Of a stretch of DNA of 7,905 bases, positions 6,524 through 7,905 are shown piece by piece. Source of the stretch: Bdellovibrio sp. (GTDB lineage Bacteria > Bdellovibrionota > Bdellovibrionia > Bdellovibrionales > Bdellovibrionaceae); assembly GCA_003176075.1 (NCBI GenBank), contig PSRN01000151.1, positions 1 through 7,905 on the forward strand. The letters are read 5' to 3'. Both the position numbers and the translations under genes were made by a program. Below the pieces are notes generated by a model, which was not told the origin of the DNA, did not search any database, and saw nothing but the letters and a program-made list of their open reading frames with translations. Each line of letters starts with the position of its first letter. The stretch's first letter is position 1.

Positions 6524-6533
6524 GCAAGCGTCC

Positions 6534-7337
6534 ATGATACAGCAGCTCTATCAAAACATCATTTTCATCATGGGCCACCTTCGAATCCAGGATTTCGTGG
6601 ATATGGTCCTGGTTTGGATGGTGGTTTATCGTGTTTTGATTTTGATCAAGCGCACCGGCACCATTCAAATGTTGTCGGGTTTAGGAGTGCTGGCCATCCT
6701 TTACATTCTTTCCATTTCCTTCGAGCTGTTCACCTTCAATTGGATTCTAGAAAGATTCTTTTCCAATCTGTTTGTCATCGTCGTGGTGTTGTTCCAGGCG
6801 GAGATTCGGCGGGCTTTGGCGCAAATCGGCAGCAATCCCTTTTTTACCGATGTGTCGACGGTGCAAGAGACGCAAGTGGTGGAGGACCTCGTCAAAGCTT
6901 CTTACGCCCTGGCGCAGACCAAGTGCGGGGCCCTGATGGTGATCGAAAGAGACATCATGATCGATTACCACGTGGAATTTGGCACCGAGGTGGACGGCAA
7001 GATTTCCTCGGAACTTTTGATATCGATCTTTCATCCGACCAGTCCCATGCATGACGGCGCTGTTCTGGTTCGGGGTGGAAAACTTCATTCGGCGGGCAAT
7101 TTTCTTCCTCTCAGTAAGAATCCCATGCTTGACAAAAATCTTGGCACCCGGCACCGGGCGGCCATCGGTCTGACCGAAGAGACGGATGCGATTGTGATTA
7201 TCGTGAGCGAAGAAAATCAAACGGTGGGAATGGTGCAAGGTGGCCACTTGACGGTGATGCATGAACCCGCGGCTTTGCGTCTGGCTCTTTACGATATTTA
7301 TGGGTTGAAGAAGCGCTCCGCCGAGGTTTACGCATGA
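6534..7337 (+). CDS. cdaA: Diadenylate cyclase CdaA (c-di-AMP synthase, membrane-bound)
   Basis: A 267-aa protein that condenses two ATP to c-di-AMP. The N-terminus has three hydrophobic segments (about 19-38, 46-63 and 70-88), followed by the QAEIRRALAQIG linker typical of the CdaA/DacA/YbbP family. The cytoplasmic DAC domain follows: GALMVIER (132-139), the catalytic DGA (174-176) in SPMHDGAVLV, GNFLPLS (188-194) and GTRHRAAIGL (204-213) with the RHR ATP-binding motif. TDAIVIIVSEE completes the domain. All key residues are present, so activity is expected. There is no obvious Shine-Dalgarno sequence before ATG 6534, which lies 18 nt after the ftsH stop and just past a stable stem-loop, suggesting coupling to ftsH. 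Its last codons overlap ybbR by ATGA. folP, which I recall between ftsH and cdaA in related lineages, is absent here. Confidence 0.94.
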   Translation: MIQQLYQNIIFIMGHLRIQDFVDMVLVWMVVYRVLILIKRTGTIQMLSGLGVLAILYILSISFELFTFNWILERFFSNLFVIVVVLFQAEIRRALAQIGSNPFFTDVSTVQETQVVEDLVKASYALAQTKCGALMVIERDIMIDYHVEFGTEVDGKISSELLISIFHPTSPMHDGAVLVRGGKLHSAGNFLPLSKNPMLDKNLGTRHRAAIGLTEETDAIVIIVSEENQTVGMVQGGHLTVMHEPAALRLALYDIYGLKKRSAEVYA

Positions 7338-7732
7338 GCCGGGAATCCAGGACGCTGAGGGATGCGATCTTCGGCAACTTCAGTTACAAGATCATTTCCC
7401 TGTTGATCGCCCTGATTTTGTGGATCACGATTCTGGGTCGGCGGGATGTGGTGATTTCCCGCAAGGTGGATATTGAATTTGTGACGTCTCCTCAGTACAT
7501 GGTGACCCGTCAGTCGGCGGATCAGATCAAGATCAAGGTGTCAGGTCCGGGGACGGCTTTGCGCCGATTCGTTGAGAACGGCATTTCGCAAGTCGTGACC
7601 ATGGACGTGACTGACCGGACGGAAGGCGATTACACCTTGGCCATTCCCAAGGCCAAGGTGGATTTGCCGTTTGGAGTGAAATTGCTTTCAATCAGTCCTG
7701 ATAAAATCGGATTTAAGTTGGAGAAAAAATGA
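7334..7732 (+). CDS. YbbR-like protein, single domain (CdaR-type regulator of CdaA)
   Basis: A 132-aa protein with a short cytoplasmic N-terminus, a membrane anchor at about 17-35 (NFSYKIISLLIALILWITI) and one extracytoplasmic YbbR-type beta domain (about 38-130) containing IKIKVSGPGTALRRF. In Firmicutes the homologue CdaR has several YbbR repeats, binds CdaA and tunes c-di-AMP output. This one has a single repeat and is much shorter. Start ATG 7334 overlaps the cdaA stop as ATGA and is preceded by GAGG (7323-7326) with a 7-nt spacer. Its own TGA overlaps the glmM ATG in the same way. This tight coupling supports a functional cdaA-ybbR-glmM unit. The regulatory role is inferred from family and context. 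Confidence 0.85.
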   Translation: MSRESRTLRDAIFGNFSYKIISLLIALILWITILGRRDVVISRKVDIEFVTSPQYMVTRQSADQIKIKVSGPGTALRRFVENGISQVVTMDVTDRTEGDYTLAIPKAKVDLPFGVKLLSISPDKIGFKLEKK

Positions 7733-7905
7733 CCAGCACAGCAGCCACTCTTTTCGGTACGGATGGGATTCGCGGCACCGCCAACCGTTTCCCGATGACC
7801 CCGGAGCTCGTCTTGCGGGTGGGGCAGGCCATCGGGCACCTGATGCGGCGAAGAGAATCGCTCGTGGGCGGCGCCGCCCAAGTCGGTGGCTTGACGAGCT
7901 CCGCC
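7729..7905 (+). CDS. glmM: Phosphoglucosamine mutase (N-terminal fragment, cut by window end)
   Basis: Only 59 codons are visible. The start MTSTAATLFGTDGIRGTANRFPMTPELVLRVGQA includes the GTDGIRG signature of the alpha-phosphohexomutase family in its GlmM form. The enzyme converts glucosamine-6-phosphate to glucosamine-1-phosphate, on the way to UDP-GlcNAc for peptidoglycan and LPS. ATG 7729 overlaps the ybbR stop (ATGA) and has GGAG (7720-7723) with a 5-nt spacer. From about codon 44 the sequence reads SLVGGAAQVGGLTSSA, where the family normally has a strand ending in IGKDTR-SG; none of the three plus-strand frames restores it. The catalytic serine would lie beyond the window. Confidence 0.88.
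   Translation, partial: MTSTAATLFGTDGIRGTANRFPMTPELVLRVGQAIGHLMRRRESLVGGAAQVGGLTSSA
7865..7880. repeat. Perfect 16-bp palindrome near the window end
   Basis: TGGGCGGC (7865-7872) is followed directly by its reverse complement GCCGCCCA (7873-7880), with no loop. A further possible outer pairing is CTCG (7861-7864) with CGAG (7895-7898). It lies exactly where the glmM reading frame stops resembling its family, so a sequencing or assembly artefact at a contig end is as likely as a biological element. Confidence 0.5.

Noticed and set aside
5091..6668. A 525-codon minus-strand ORF opposite ftsH
   Set aside because: It is a shadow of the ftsH reading frame caused by high G+C; the plus strand carries every FtsH motif.
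6512..7054. A 180-codon plus-strand ORF overlapping cdaA
   Set aside because: It is in another frame of cdaA, which has an intact DGA/RHR domain; the overlapping protein has no family features.

Overview
The window is a compact, almost entirely plus-strand bacterial segment of moderately high G+C. Two gene blocks of ordinary metabolism and housekeeping flank a lower-G+C, accessory-looking pair of genes. The right-hand order is tilS, ftsH, cdaA, a single-domain ybbR and glmM. This order, and an FtsH N-terminus starting MKYTQKTLALW, fit a Gram-negative of the Bdellovibrionota / former Deltaproteobacteria type. That placement is inferred from synteny recalled from memory, not from a search.

Layout. 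Positions 3-671 hold the C-terminal part of an aldehyde dehydrogenase of the succinate-semialdehyde dehydrogenase type, cut by the window edge. It is followed at 698-1696 by cysK-type O-acetylserine sulfhydrylase. Positions 1697-1964 are non-coding and end in a dense regulatory-looking patch: a 6-bp inverted repeat, a TTGACC box, a run of nine C and an AACAAT box, directly before a start codon. Positions 1965-2576 encode a 203-aa exported-looking protein. Its body matches only the C-terminal half of a polysaccharide (NodB/CE4-type) deacetylase, and the half expected to hold the metal-binding motifs is replaced by a signal peptide and an Ala-Asn-rich linker. Positions 2673-3398 encode a second exported protein that I do not recognise, with an A+T-rich second half.

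Positions 3413-4336 encode a short-form TilS (tRNA-Ile lysidine synthetase). A 211-bp intergenic region follows, with a tandem pair of near-identical 22-bp hairpin-forming repeats. The second copy overlaps a plausible promoter for ftsH. ftsH (4548-6515) is full length with all ATPase and protease motifs. A perfect 8-bp stem whose loop contains the ftsH stop codon lies just before cdaA (6534-7337), the c-di-AMP synthase. cdaA, ybbR (7334-7732) and glmM (from 7729) are joined by ATGA overlaps, so they are probably translated as a coupled unit. They link c-di-AMP signalling to formation of glucosamine-1-phosphate for the cell wall. glmM runs off the window. Its last 15 or so codons do not look like GlmM and contain a 16-bp palindrome, suggesting a sequence problem or contig-end artefact.

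The most interesting points are the half-deacetylase with its possibly slippage-prone promoter, the tandem hairpin repeats at the ftsH promoter, and the stem-loop at the ftsH/cdaA junction. No CRISPR array, transposase, tRNA or rRNA was seen.
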